Below, in pieces: positions 9,223 through 19,815 of a stretch of DNA of 43,164 nt. The notes beneath the pieces were generated by a model. That model was not told where the DNA came from and did no database searches. It saw only the letters and a list, made by a program, of their open reading frames with translations. The DNA lies in assembly GCF_000090795.2 (NCBI RefSeq), contig NW_003546374.1:11089-54252 (forward strand). Reading direction: 5' to 3'. Both the position numbers and the translations under genes were made by a program. Origin of the DNA: Amphimedon queenslandica. Taxonomy: Eukaryota > Porifera > Demospongiae > Haplosclerida > Niphatidae. How positions within the stretch are numbered: the stretch's first letter is position 1; the number at the start of each line of letters is the position of its first letter.

Positions 9223-10995
9223 ATATTTAACACTTCTAATTGTTAAAATTAAAGTACCTAATTTAATATTCAGTTACTTCTCATATGTCACCTCCCTTGT
9301 CTTTTTTTTCCAAAACACTATAGTTAAAAAGAAGAATCCTTTTTAAAATTTTATCTCGTTTTTGCATTTGTCATTCCTTTTCCTTCCTCTATCCCTCCCC
9401 ATCCTCCTCTTGCTTTTTCTTTTCCCCTTCCTATTTCCCCCTCAGCAACAGTCTATTATGCCCCAACTCATGCTCAATTTATACCGACAAATACTAGGTA
9501 GATGGTTTCACACACACATCACTCAGACCCCACATTCAGTAAAGTTCAAGTCATGTCAATCAACCAATGTCATTTAGATGATAATCCTCCCATTTACCAC
9601 AATTATAAACTTTCCATAAACAATTCCAAAGAAATAATAATAGACTTAACTGCTTGGAAATGATTAATACTAACATGCTTCAATTACAGGTATATAAGTA
9701 TCACAAGGAATGTCATATAATTTCTGGGTTCCATATCTAGCCCTGCCAACAAAAGTAGGAGTAAGTGAATACGAATATATGGTTTTACCTTTATTTCTGA
9801 GAGTTGTCATAATCTTTTTGGTAGTGGTCCACACATAATTTTTATATATTTCAGACTTATTTATGTAATTATATGTGCTTGAATGTCTCTTCTACTACCA
9901 TGAAACAATTCCTATTTAAAGCTGAGCATATTACTAACAATTGCTTTACATATTTTGTAATGCTGAAGAATTGACCAGTAATGAGACATTGAAGGGCATA
10001 ATTAACAGTTCCCGTGACCAGGGATATCAAAGGTATTATTAGCAACACTTTTGTCTAAGAGTGGTGAAGTTGCACTACCAGGAAAAACTCTAGCAGCTGT
10101 AGTAAATTTGAGATTTAAAATCTCACACCTCCATCTTTGATATTCTTCATTACCAGGCTATAAACATAATCCCTTTGTCTTTTCCTAAAATTTTCTGGAT
10201 TTTGAACATCTTCACAATCAAAAATAACATCGTTTGATTTACTGATAATGCTTGATAGTTTTAAAGATACAATCACGCTACTACTGCAATCATCGTTTTT
10301 GACAATATGTCATCTTTCAGTAAAAATCTAACTTATTAATAAATATTTGGCTAATGCTTTCATTAATTTATGTGATTCAGTACAATATCAACAAATAACA
10401 ATATTAATGTATATGCTTGTTACGAAATGTAATTAGACTCGCTACGCTTGTGTAGGCTGGAACTAAGCAGTGAGGTTTTTATTCTTGCATTAAAATGTCA
10501 TTTCAAAGAAAACAATACTCCTTCATAAAAATAATTCTGCAAAGTAGAGTTTAAAATTTTTGTATTATGTTTATCAATAAATTATTTTGTTATTAATCAA
10601 TGTTTAGTATTATTAATTGAACTATTTCTTATTACTAAGGATGGACTCAACCTCCTTGTTTCCTTTATTTCTTGACAACCCAACTTTTTTGATTTAATTT
10701 GAAACTTTTATTTATTTATTATACTGTTAATACTGCTGTACCAGACAACTGACTAGCACATGTATATGTATACCTGGCAAGCATGGAACATGGTGATGGT
10801 GACAGTTGCTATTTTTGCAACAAGCCTGAACAAGGGGCACTATTTACTATATAATGTATCAAATAGATAAGGGTTTTAGTTCTATTTCTACCAATATTAT
10901 TAGTTGTAGTTAGTTTTAAAATTAAAGTTAAGTATATTTAGTTTATAGTTAGTTATGAAGCAAAACATTTTTAGTTAGATTCAAGTTAGTTATTC
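9223..10995. other. AT-rich stretch with a possible minus-strand coding remnant
   Basis: Mostly A/T-rich, with a pyrimidine tract at 9370-9445. Around 10010-10150 the minus strand is open for roughly 45 codons (with KFTTAARVFPGSATSP) and looks protein-like, but no start or family can be named. A short CxxC frame (CYFCNKPEQ) lies near 10808. A TTAG-rich low-complexity run occupies 10900-10990. Confidence 0.4.
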
Positions 10996-11082
10996 TTGTG
11001 TAAAATTTGCCATTTTATTATCATTACTATTATTAAACATAATATTGTGATTATTAATATTATTAATGGTGATAATAATAAA

Positions 11083-14000
11083 ATGGCGGAGCACAATGGA
11101 GAACGTTGCTGTCAGTGTAATGGGCCTGGAGCTCATTGTGTCCGATGTGTTTGTGCTATGAAGCAATTTGCTTGTATTTCTTGTAGACTCTGAGGATGGA
11201 TTGTGCCGTAATCCCCATTATCAAAACCCATTGAGGATGGTCTCTTCTTCATCTCCTGACCAGCCATGTGCGCCTTTGGCCAGTTCCTTACCATCCTCCT
11301 CTTCTCTAACCTGAGTTTCCACTCTCTCTCCCACCTCGTCTCCCTCTCTCTCTCCCTCCCTTAGTGGTTCTACTGTTGGTCCTACTGTTGATCCACGTGG
11401 AAAACATTTTCTTGAGCGGCATGAAATTGATAATTTGATGTCTGCTGCTTATGGAGCTTCTTTGTGCCAGCCTTCGACTACTGGGTCAGATTCTGTTTGT
11501 TTCATCACTAGTCCAAAGTAACCCAGTTGTCAGGGAAACTTTATAAGATACTAAGGGGCCCCTGTGGTTGCCGGTACATTTCTACCCTTTGCGACTAGAT
11601 TGATCATCTATCCAGTGGCAATTATTCTTCTGGGACAGTCTTAGTGTTCTGGTCAGTGGTGTTGCAGTGTGACGGAATGGTCAAAAAGACTCAGGACATT
11701 TGTCGGATTATTGAACGTCTGTTGGATTTGTGGCCGAGTGATAATTTTGATCTACTCATACAGGAGGCATCTTGTTGTGATTGTGCATTCCAGGCTACAT
11801 GCCGTTCCTCAAACAATGATCATTGATCATATTGAGAAAGTGCTAACCCGTTTAATGTTTCAGGGCAAGATCAGAGCTGCTATGTGCTTGCTTACCGAGA
11901 CATCTAAAGGTAATGTCCTGAACACCAAAGACAGTGTGAAGGTGTCAGTAAATGGTACAAAGGAGTCAGTGCCAGTTATTGACACTCTGAGATCAAAACA
12001 TCCCTCATCACAATCCCCACACTCATCCACCTTCCTACAACCTAATGAACAGCCTTCATTGTCACACGTCAAGGTCACTGGGGCTCACATTAGTCTCATT
12101 TCTCAACGTATTCAGGATAGCACAGGGCCTGGTTGGTGTGACTCCTCTCATTGGCAGGATGCCCTGTTAAGATTTGGTACACACAGCAGGAGACTTTGTG
12201 ACTCTGTTGCTGTTTTATCCCGTTGTCTTTCAAATTCCATCTTTCATTGGGATATGACTCAAGCTCTCCTTGTTAATAGGTCAATTGCCTTAGACAAGTG
12301 CCCTGGAATTCAACCCATTCGAGTTGGGGAGACTCTACTTCATATAATAGGAAAGGCAGTCTGTTATGTCACTCGTGAAGATGCTGAGTCGATATGTGGT
12401 GTCAGTAAGTTGTGTGCTGGGTTGAAGCATGGCATAAAAGGGGCAATCCATGCTATGAATGATGTATTTACTGATAATGATGATCACGGCGCTCTGATGG
12501 TCGACGCTCGTAATGCTTTTAGTTTAATTCTGTTAATAGGACCACTATGCTATGGAATGTTTGAGTTCTCTGGCCTAGAGCGTGCAGATTTGTTTTTAAT
12601 ACTTACAGAGGATGGTCTCAACTGGTAATGTAGAAGTGTGATAATAAGCTTTTCAGTCGGGAAGGGGTTGTCCAAGGAGATCCCATGTCCATGTTTGTGT
12701 ATGCATTTGCTACCATACCACTCATAAGAGAATTGGAAGATATTTCAATCTATAAGCAGGTGTGGTATGCAGATGATTCGTCAGTGACGGGTGATCTCAA
12801 CAGTATTCCTGTTTGGTTTCAGAATCTCCTCAGAATTGGTCCACACTATGGTTACTTTCCAGAGCCTAGTAAAAGCTTTTTGGTAGTGCATGCTTCCATG
12901 ATTTCTGAGGCTAAATATTCTTCAAAGACCTTGGTGTGAAGATCAGTACTAGTTGCAGGTATCTGAGAGGGGTGATTGGTAGTGATACTGGCATTAATGA
13001 TTTTATCTCTCTTAGAGTTAAAAAATGAGTACATCATATTAAATTGCTCTCAATTATAGCCATCAATCAACCACAGGCTGCTTATTCTGAAATGACTAAC
13101 TCCGTGCAACATGAGTGGTCATTTCCCCAAAGGGTGTCCCCCCATTGCTCTTTTCACTTAGAGGCCATTGAAAACAGATCATATCTTCCTTTTACCATCT
13201 CTATTTGGTTGTGACAGCTCTACTGAGGATCGTCTCCTCTACTCTCTTCCAGAGAAAATGGGTGGGTTGGGCATCACAAATCCCTCCACCACTGCTGATT
13301 TCTCGTATAACACCTCTAGGAATGCTACTCAATATCTCATTGATGCTATCAAAGGCCTGTCTACTTTCTCTATCTCTCAGTATTCTGATATGGTCTCACA
13401 GTCTCATACTAGGTTTATCAAGGGCCACCAGGAGCTTCATGAGAGTACCTACACTCTAATTCTCAATAGAGCTGACTCCTCTAGGCAAAGAATTATCAAG
13501 AGGAACAGAACATCTCTGTTGGCTTGGCTTACTGCCACTTCCATCTAAAAGGATAGCTTTGATCTAACAGCAACAGAGTTCCGTGATGCCCCTGATCTCA
13601 GGTATGCAAATTTAAACTACCGTTATTACTGCCACCCAGTTGTGATGCCTGTGGCTCAGTATTTACAACCTCACATGCACTTGATTGTAAGAAGGGTGGA
13701 TTGATTACGCAGAGACATAATGAGGTTGGAGACCTCCTCTATGACCTTTCATCCATAGTTTGGACCCAGACCACCAAGGAACCAGTAGTACGAGAGGCTA
13801 GCTGTGACTCAGTGGCTTTGATAGCTGCCATCAGTTCTAGAGGTGTATGGCAACCACAGTTGACAGCTGTATTTGACTTCCATGTGATAGATTCTGATGC
13901 TCCTTCAAACCTCTCTAAATCTGTTGAATCAGTCTTAAAAACAGCTGAGAAAGAGAAGAAGCAGAAGTGTAACAGACCTTGTGAGTCAAGACGTGCTACA

Positions 14001-14210
14001 TTTACTCCTTTATGCACAACAATTGATGTATCTTTGGGTACTGAAATGAATCATTTTTTGAAGAAGCTAGCAGACAAGTTGTCACATAAATGGGACCAAC
14101 ATTACGGACTCACCCTCCACTGAATATGGACCATGTTGTCATTTGCATTGATTCTAGCGACCAGCTTATGCATAAGGGGCAAATTCCACTTCCTGATGGT
14201 TTCAAATAAC
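11083..14210 (+). pseudogene. Non-LTR-type retrotransposon ORF, copy 1 (Cys-rich + RT)
   Basis: Starts at ATG 11083 with a Cys-rich motif (CCQCN...CVRCVCAM...CISC), then stops at 11191. The body resumes around 11780. RT hallmarks follow in order: LDKCPGIQPIRVGETL (12289-12336), the catalytic-Asp motif A as MVDARNAF (12497-12520), VVQGDPMSMF (12670-12699) and the active-site box QVWYADDSS (12757-12783). After the RT come a thumb-like part and GGLGITNP near 13261. A C-terminal domain runs 13683-14123 (CDSVALI, VFDFHVIDSDAPS, ATFTPLC), and beyond a TGA the frame continues SFALILATSLCIRG to about 14190. At least four frameshifts or stops (11191, about 12530, 13025, 14121) make it inactive. The C-terminal D-x-x-V core might be a nuclease, which is inference. 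Confidence 0.75.
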
Positions 14211-14219
14211 TGTTGCTCT

Positions 14220-14559
14220 CTTGTGGTTTTTTTTGTTTTTGTTTTGTTTTGGTCTTTTGTTGTTGTTGTTTTTGGTTGTTTTTTGGTTGTTTCTTTTGGT
14301 ATTCTTATAATAACAATAATAATGAAAAAAGATGATGATGACGATGACGATGATAATAATAATTATATTAATAATTAAAAATATCATATGTCTTATGCTT
14401 TTGTTTTTTCTGATGTGTAATAATAGCAATAATAATAATAATAATAGTCACGATAACAATATTAATAATAATAATCATAATAACAATATTAATAATAGTA
14501 AGACTAACACACACAGACAAAAATACTTCGTATTTTTAATAACAGAATATCATTAAAAA

Positions 14560-14601
<42 letters not shown>

Positions 14602-14602
14602 G
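14220..14602. repeat. T/G-rich tract followed by (GAT)n and (AAT)n microsatellite
   Basis: 14222-14300 is a T/G-rich tract of GTT and GTTTT runs. 14328-14360 is GATGAC-rich. 14350-14600 is a long imperfect then perfect AAT/AAC tract, ending with about 12 clean AAT units just before the second retrotransposon copy. It separates the two RT elements and probably includes the 3' tail of copy 1. Short open frames here are poly-Asn or poly-Ile artefacts. Confidence 0.85.
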
Positions 14603-14603
14603 T

Positions 14604-15842
14604 GTGGGCAGAAGGAGGCAGAAGTGCTGTGCCAGTAATGGACCAAATGCCGTCTGCAAGTCCTGTTCTTGTGCCAAGAAAGGTTCTAAATGCTTCTCTT
14701 GTCGTCCCAAGAAAGAGGGCACCTGTCAGAGTACAGTACAAGTGACAAGTGCTACTGTGGTTCTGTCTCTGTCTCCGCCACATGGTGCCAGTCTCTCACC
14801 TCAAATGTCTTCTTCTCCATCTCAAGTGCAGTCTAGCACGCTGTCTGATGATTTTGATATAGATCAGTATAATTAGGTTGAGAGCCAACGGGGACTCTTT
14901 CTGTCATACAACTGTGGCGGTGACCTTCACTAATGACAGTGTTCGGTGTTGGACCGCCATGACTCACCTAAATGGGAGGTTTTATCACCTCCCTGGTGGC
15001 TCAATTGGTAGACTATATGTTGATTTGCCATCCACTGAGATATCTCATCTTGCTGCAGGCAACTACCTCATGATGAGAAACCTCATGGTGAGAAAAGGAG
15101 CTAATATAAGGGAAGTATTGGAGATGCATATGAAGAGATGGACTAATGAAGACTATGATGTCTTAGTTGATGAAGCTGTTTTGTGTGATAAGACTCTACA
15201 TACCCACTCGTACAAGATAGATGATGATCACTTTGTCAGGGTCTTCTCAAGACATATGTGACAAGGCAAGATAAAAGCTGCTGTGAGGTGTCTTTCAGAA
15301 CAGTCAAAAGGTTTAGTATTACCATTTAACAAAACCATCAATGCAAAAGAAGCAGGATGGTTCTGTATCTAATGAAGTCAAAACATCCTGAGCCACAGTG
15401 TCCACCAGAGTCTGTTTTAATAGAATGTGACACTCTATCTCCTAGAATGGACCTCATGCTTACTGGTGCTCATGTTCACTCTGCTGCCTCAGCATCCAAG
15501 TAAGTGCTGGTACCTCTGGTATTGATGCAAGCCACTGGCAGAATGCTTTACTTCGATATGGAGCCCACAGTGATTGTCTCAGAGATTCTGTAGCCAAACT
15601 GGCTCGTCGTTTATGGAACAGTGTTGTACCATGGGATAATATTTGAGGCCTGGTGGTATGTCAATTATTAGCATTGGACAAGTGTCCAGGCATTTGCCCA
15701 AAAGGGATAGGAGAAACGCTCAGAAGGATCATTCGTGAGACAATATGTTATGTGACAAGGTACGATCTGAATGATGTATGTGACATTACTCAGCCAGTGG
15801 AGCCTGAAGTTTACCTTAAGAACAGTTTTCCTGATAAAAGAT
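14604..15842 (+). pseudogene. Non-LTR-type retrotransposon ORF, copy 2, lacks the RT core
   Basis: Starts MGRRRQKCCASNGPNAV with the same Cys-rich layout (CKSCSCAKKG...CFSC) right after the AAT tract. The N-terminal region continues in another frame at 14878-15261 (GGSIGRLYVDLPS, HLAAGNYLMMRN, WTNEDYDVLVDEAV) and, with further breaks, through LDKCPGICPKGIGETLRR (15674-15727) to TAA 15842. The motif A and YADD regions seen in copy 1 are missing, so the copy is 3'-truncated or was cut. It is collinear with copy 1 and clearly of the same family but divergent, so the two are separate insertions and not one recent duplication. Confidence 0.75.
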
Positions 15843-16128
15843 AATGTTAGTTATATTACCTTTAATGTGTAATGAAACTCTCTTAGCAACCTGTTTCAGA
15901 TCAAATAATTTTAAGGTCTATAGGTTCAAAGAGGCAGCCTCTATAGCACGGGTGGTCTAGTTGTGAGGTGAGAAAAGAAGATACTGTACTGCTCATGAAA
16001 CAAGGACTTGGTGGCTGGTCTGGAATAGCAAGACCAGCAGAATCAATGGGTCTAAAAATTCAACTAATGAGAGCAAATAAGAACCTGCAAGTAGACAAAG
16101 GGGAGAAGGCTAGAGAGCCTCAAGACTA
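15843..16128. other. Unassigned stretch between RT copy 2 and the MITE pair
   Basis: No supported gene. It contains TGGTCTAGTTG (about 15951), which matches a polymerase III A-box pattern, but no suitable B box follows, so no tRNA or SINE is called. Confidence 0.4.
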
Positions 16129-16130
16129 TA

Positions 16131-16628
16131 CTATATCCCAGTTCAGTTTGGGACGGAAGTGGAACCAGCTGCGTGCAATTTGAAGAAATGTATCTACGTC
16201 ACAAAATGACGTAAATAATGATATTCATAGAGGAATGGCGGCTGTGTTGTTTCACTCTTAAAACAGTCTTGCTGCTGCTGATAAGCAGTACAATAGCTAC
16301 TGGAGTCAACTAGTTTTCATAAAGGCCATCATTATCAGAAAATCTTGCTTTATTAGCTTTTTAAAAAAAGAATTATCGTTTGGGCGCTCGACTACATGTG
16401 CTTATGTAAACTATGACATCATAAAACGTCATTGTGGTTAGCTTTGGTATGCCATTGGGTTTATAGGAAGAACCCAGTTCTCAGGGTTCCCAAGGGCTGA
16501 GAGACCCAAGGTTTCACAGATTTTGATGGACTTTGGCGACTAAGAACCTGTGAAAGTTTCATCCTTATCTCACTTTCCTATAAAAAGTTATTCCACTTTT
16601 TCTTGTCCCAAACTCAACTGGGATATAG
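16131..16628 (+). mobile_element. TA-flanked MITE, copy 1
   Basis: A 498-bp unit with inverted ends CTATATCCCAGTT and AGTTTGGGAC flanked by TA on both sides. The match extends outward to 30 positions (16125-16154 against 16605-16634) with a single mismatch. TA flanks fit a Tc1/mariner-type non-autonomous element. Non-coding. It includes GAATGGCGGCTGTGTTG near 16232. A related copy lies in opposite orientation at 16924-17384. Confidence 0.85.
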
Positions 16629-16665
16629 TATAGTAGGTATAGATCATTGCAATTGTTCGACCATG

Positions 16666-16761
16666 TGGACATCATGCTTGCTATCACCTCTTGACAGCAA
16701 CCAGGTGGTTAACTGGACATCATGCTTGCTATCACCTCTTGACAGCAACCAGGTGGTTAAC
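16666..16761 (+). repeat. Perfect tandem duplication of 48 bp
   Basis: TGGACATCATGCTTGCTATC...GGTGGTTAAC occurs twice head to tail (16666-16713 and 16714-16761) with no mismatch seen, so the duplication is young. It lies in the 295-bp spacer between the two inverted MITE copies. Confidence 0.95.
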
Positions 16762-16923
16762 ATGGCATTTCCATTTGTCCTGCAGTAAATAAATTCAAGC
16801 GGCAAAATTCCTACAACTGCAATTTTTTATTAGACACTGTGTCTTTAATGACCTCTAGGCTCTCTGACTCATTGTATGATGCCTCTTTCATTCTGTTCTC
16901 TTTGGCACTTGATTCTAGGTATA

Positions 16924-17384
16924 CTATATCCCAGTCAAATTTAGGACAACATAAACTAGAGTAACTTTTGTATGAATGTTAAATAAGAATGAAACTTTCA
17001 CAGATTTTAGTTTCCAAAGTCCTTAACATTTGTGAAATCTTGAGTCTCTCAGCTTATGGGAACACTGAAAACCAAGTTTTCCCAATGAACCCAATCGCCA
17101 ACAGCAATGACATTTTGTGATGTCATAGTTTATATTAGCACACGTGGTCAAGTGCCTAAACTGATAATTCCTTTCTTAAAAAGCTAGCTGGGAGAGATCT
17201 AATATTAATGGCCTTTATGAAGACTAGTTGGCTCCAGTAGCTATTTCACTACATCTCAAAAAGAGCAAGACAGTTAAAAGAGTGAAACAACAGGCCGCCA
17301 TTCTTTAATGAATATTATTAAAATGCATCATTCAAATGCCACACAGCTGCTTCCAATTACATTTTAAACTAAACTAGGATATAG
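16924..17384 (-). mobile_element. TA-flanked MITE, copy 2 (inverted)
   Basis: A 461-bp unit whose ends (CTATATCCCAGTC on the left, AAACTAGGATATAG on the right) are flanked by TA. Its reverse complement aligns through most of copy 1: GGCGGC near the start, AGCTACTGGAG(T/C)CAACTAG, CATAAAGGCCAT, AACTATGACATCA. It is more diverged than copy 1 is at its own ends, so the copies probably inserted separately. The pair can fold into a roughly 1.2-kb hairpin. Confidence 0.8.
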
Positions 17385-17386
17385 TA

Positions 17387-17836
17387 CACCATGACAGGAG
17401 CATTACTGATGCTATTGGAAGCAATACTTGTACAGCAACTGTGTTTAGTCTCTTTACTCAATCTCACTCAACTATACTGCTCTCAAAAGCTTCTATGCTC
17501 ATGATCAACTGTAGTTTTTCTTCATTTTTATCGACTGTTCGTCTCATGGAGTACTGTAGTCAACTCATGACGTCAACTCTCATGTATGTTTATGATATCT
17601 TTTAAAAGGTTTTGCTTGCCGTCTTTGAAATTTATAAGTGTTTGGATGTCAACACGAGGTAAATGTGAGCACTCTATTGCAAGCAGCATGATCTTTTCCT
17701 CTATCCCTAACTCAAGCTTCAACACTCATTCTCATATGCTAGAAGTCCTGTGGAATGCATCAGATTGACAAACTGCTATGCAATTGGAAATTTATCTAAG
17801 CACACACTAACTGGTAAGGCAAGATCAGTAGCTACT
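17387..17836. other. Unassigned stretch
   Basis: No supported gene. Short open frames at 17586-17768 lack any recognisable feature. Confidence 0.4.
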
Positions 17837-17859
17837 ACATGTGACGTCATTATAACAAA

Positions 17860-18097
17860 TGTGACCATAATTGACAAAAGGTACCTTATGGCAGATTCTA
17901 AAGTTCATCATTATAATGAAAAATATCAACCTATGAGTGCTCCATTGCACAAAAATTGTTTCTAAAAGTTACATAGTAACTTTTTGCACACTGTGGAGTA
18001 ATTTATGATAAATGGAGCTCAGGAAGTTGGATTTTATGGGTATAAAGACACATTTCATACCCGCCATAAGGTACCTTTTGTCAATTATGGTCACAAA
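17860..18097. mobile_element. Small MITE of the TGTGACCATAATTGAC family, copy A
   Basis: Inverted ends TGTGACCATAATTGACAAAA and GGTACCTTATGGC at 17859-17892 match the mirrored sequence at 18062-18096. Weaker mirror similarity continues outward through CATGTGAC (17838 and 18112). The interior is related, in reverse, to the copy at 29581-29819. Non-coding. The target duplication is not clear here. Confidence 0.8.
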
Positions 18098-18112
18098 TAG
18101 TAATGTCACATG

Positions 18113-19155
18113 TTTGAGGAGGTAATGGTATGAAATACTACCTATTACAGAAGGAACATAGTAGAAAACGGCTTTCTAGATAAAAACTATCTGTTGCTAT
18201 TGCTTGTCACCTACAGGCACTACTGGTTTTGCAAAAATTATTTGCTTTTATTGGTCTAATGATTCTTCATTTTGCTTTATCAGGCCATTTGAAATATCTC
18301 AAGCTGTTTCTTTTTTAATAGTGAACATCGCAGTTAAACTAAAACGACAAGTGACTTTGCCAATCATTTCATTTATTTGCTTGCCTTTACAAAACAATAT
18401 GTAAAAATGCATTGACATTAAATACATAATAGCATGTCCTAATCCTTATCATTAACTTTTAAGAACCTATCTAAGAAAAAAGTGTATTTAGTTATAAATC
18501 AGTATTATTCAAAATTAACGTAGTTAATACTTATGGCATCATCTCTGCCTTTGCCTGACATTGAGCTAGATATTATATTTATGACCGTGTCAGAGTTTAG
18601 GACAGATGACTTACTGTCGTTAGATCTTGTCATGATCATAGGTTGACTTTGACTTAATAGATGCAAAATAATTTAACATATTACCTACTTAATTAAAACG
18701 AAGTAGCTACTGCTTTGGCAACTGGACACACCATGTACGGCTAAAGATCTAGCAATTCAGAAACATGCCAAAATCCACACCCACAAATTATACCACGCCT
18801 AAAAAATGGTGAGCAGCACATTCCCTTTTCATGTTGGACAGTCTTTCTCATCTTACACTGCTCTGGAATCAAAAATAAAGTTCAGCAAAAAATTGAGATC
18901 TGTTCTATTAACACAGAGATTCTAGAACACAAGATGGAGCAAGAAAACATACTCCGAAGCGTGTGGAAGGGGCCAAGCAGGAGATACTTTACCATAGCAT
19001 GCACCTGACATGCGTATTTGGAGGAAAGAAGTATATTACGAGATGATCAGGGAAAGGAATCATTCTAGGAGACTAGTATTGAATTCTACTTTTAATGTTA
19101 TCACTTTGTTTGCAGTACACTGAAACTAGGCTGTTAAGCAGGTATTACACTGAAA
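18113..19155. other. AT-rich stretch without a supported gene
   Basis: No protein family or repeat boundary could be read in about 1 kb. Confidence 0.4.
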
Positions 19156-19770
19156 CATAGGCGACTGCAGGGGCAGGGCCATGCTCTACTAGAATTTTAT
19201 ACCGGAAGATGACATCATAATTAGCAGTTAATTAATAGTTATTTAGTAGTCATTACATGATTATAGCTAATTTTAATAACAAAATCTACATTATTTTGCT
19301 CCACAAAGTGATAATAAGTGGAGAATAAGCTGCTAAATGCATGGTTTATTCACAGTAAGCTTTATTGGTCCATATCTATGGTCGCATCAGGAAGACATGA
19401 AGCTGCTACATGGAGGAGTCAGTTATTCTAGCTGCAGGTTACTGTAGATCATTATTAATCATCAGAGTCAGCTAGGACTCATTCAAAAGCTAAATCACCT
19501 ATAGCTACAGATACTCTCTATTGATAGAGGTCTGTTAGGCGCTGAATTTTCTCCTTTTGAAAATAAGAAAGGCAGGGTAACTCTTCATTGAGTAGTTCAG
19601 AGCCTTTTTCAACTGGATTTTTCCCCAAAATGCTGAAATAGAAGTCATGACACACTTAAACTCAAGAGCAAGGCATGTGGGTGTAGTCATAGCTACACCT
19701 ACTTTTTGACCACTCCCACTTTTAGCCACACCTTTGCCATACTTGCAGTGAAATCCTGCAGCCGCCTATG
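19156..19770. mobile_element. hAT-like MITE
   Basis: Ends CATAGGCGACTGCAGG (19156) and the mirrored CCTGCAGCCGCCTATG (19755-19770) differ at one position. The flanking octamers CACTGAAA and GACAGAAA match at 6 of 8 positions, compatible with an aged 8-bp hAT duplication. The 3' part has the G/C-tract and CCACACC-type words common in such elements. No transposase is present. Confidence 0.55.
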
Positions 19771-19815
19771 GACAGAAATTGAGTGATGACCGACAGTCAT
19801 TAATACAAACAGAAG

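Noticed and set aside
10803..10855. Zinc-finger gene at CYFCNKPEQ.
   Set aside because: A single CxxC in about 20 codons before a stop, with no partner ligands.
14332..14602. Open frames of poly-Asn, poly-Ile or poly-Leu.
   Set aside because: Microsatellite artefacts of AAT, GAT and GTT repeats.
15951..15990. tRNA gene or tRNA-derived SINE at TGGTCTAGTTG.
   Set aside because: Only the A box matches. No B box at the right distance and no cloverleaf arms.
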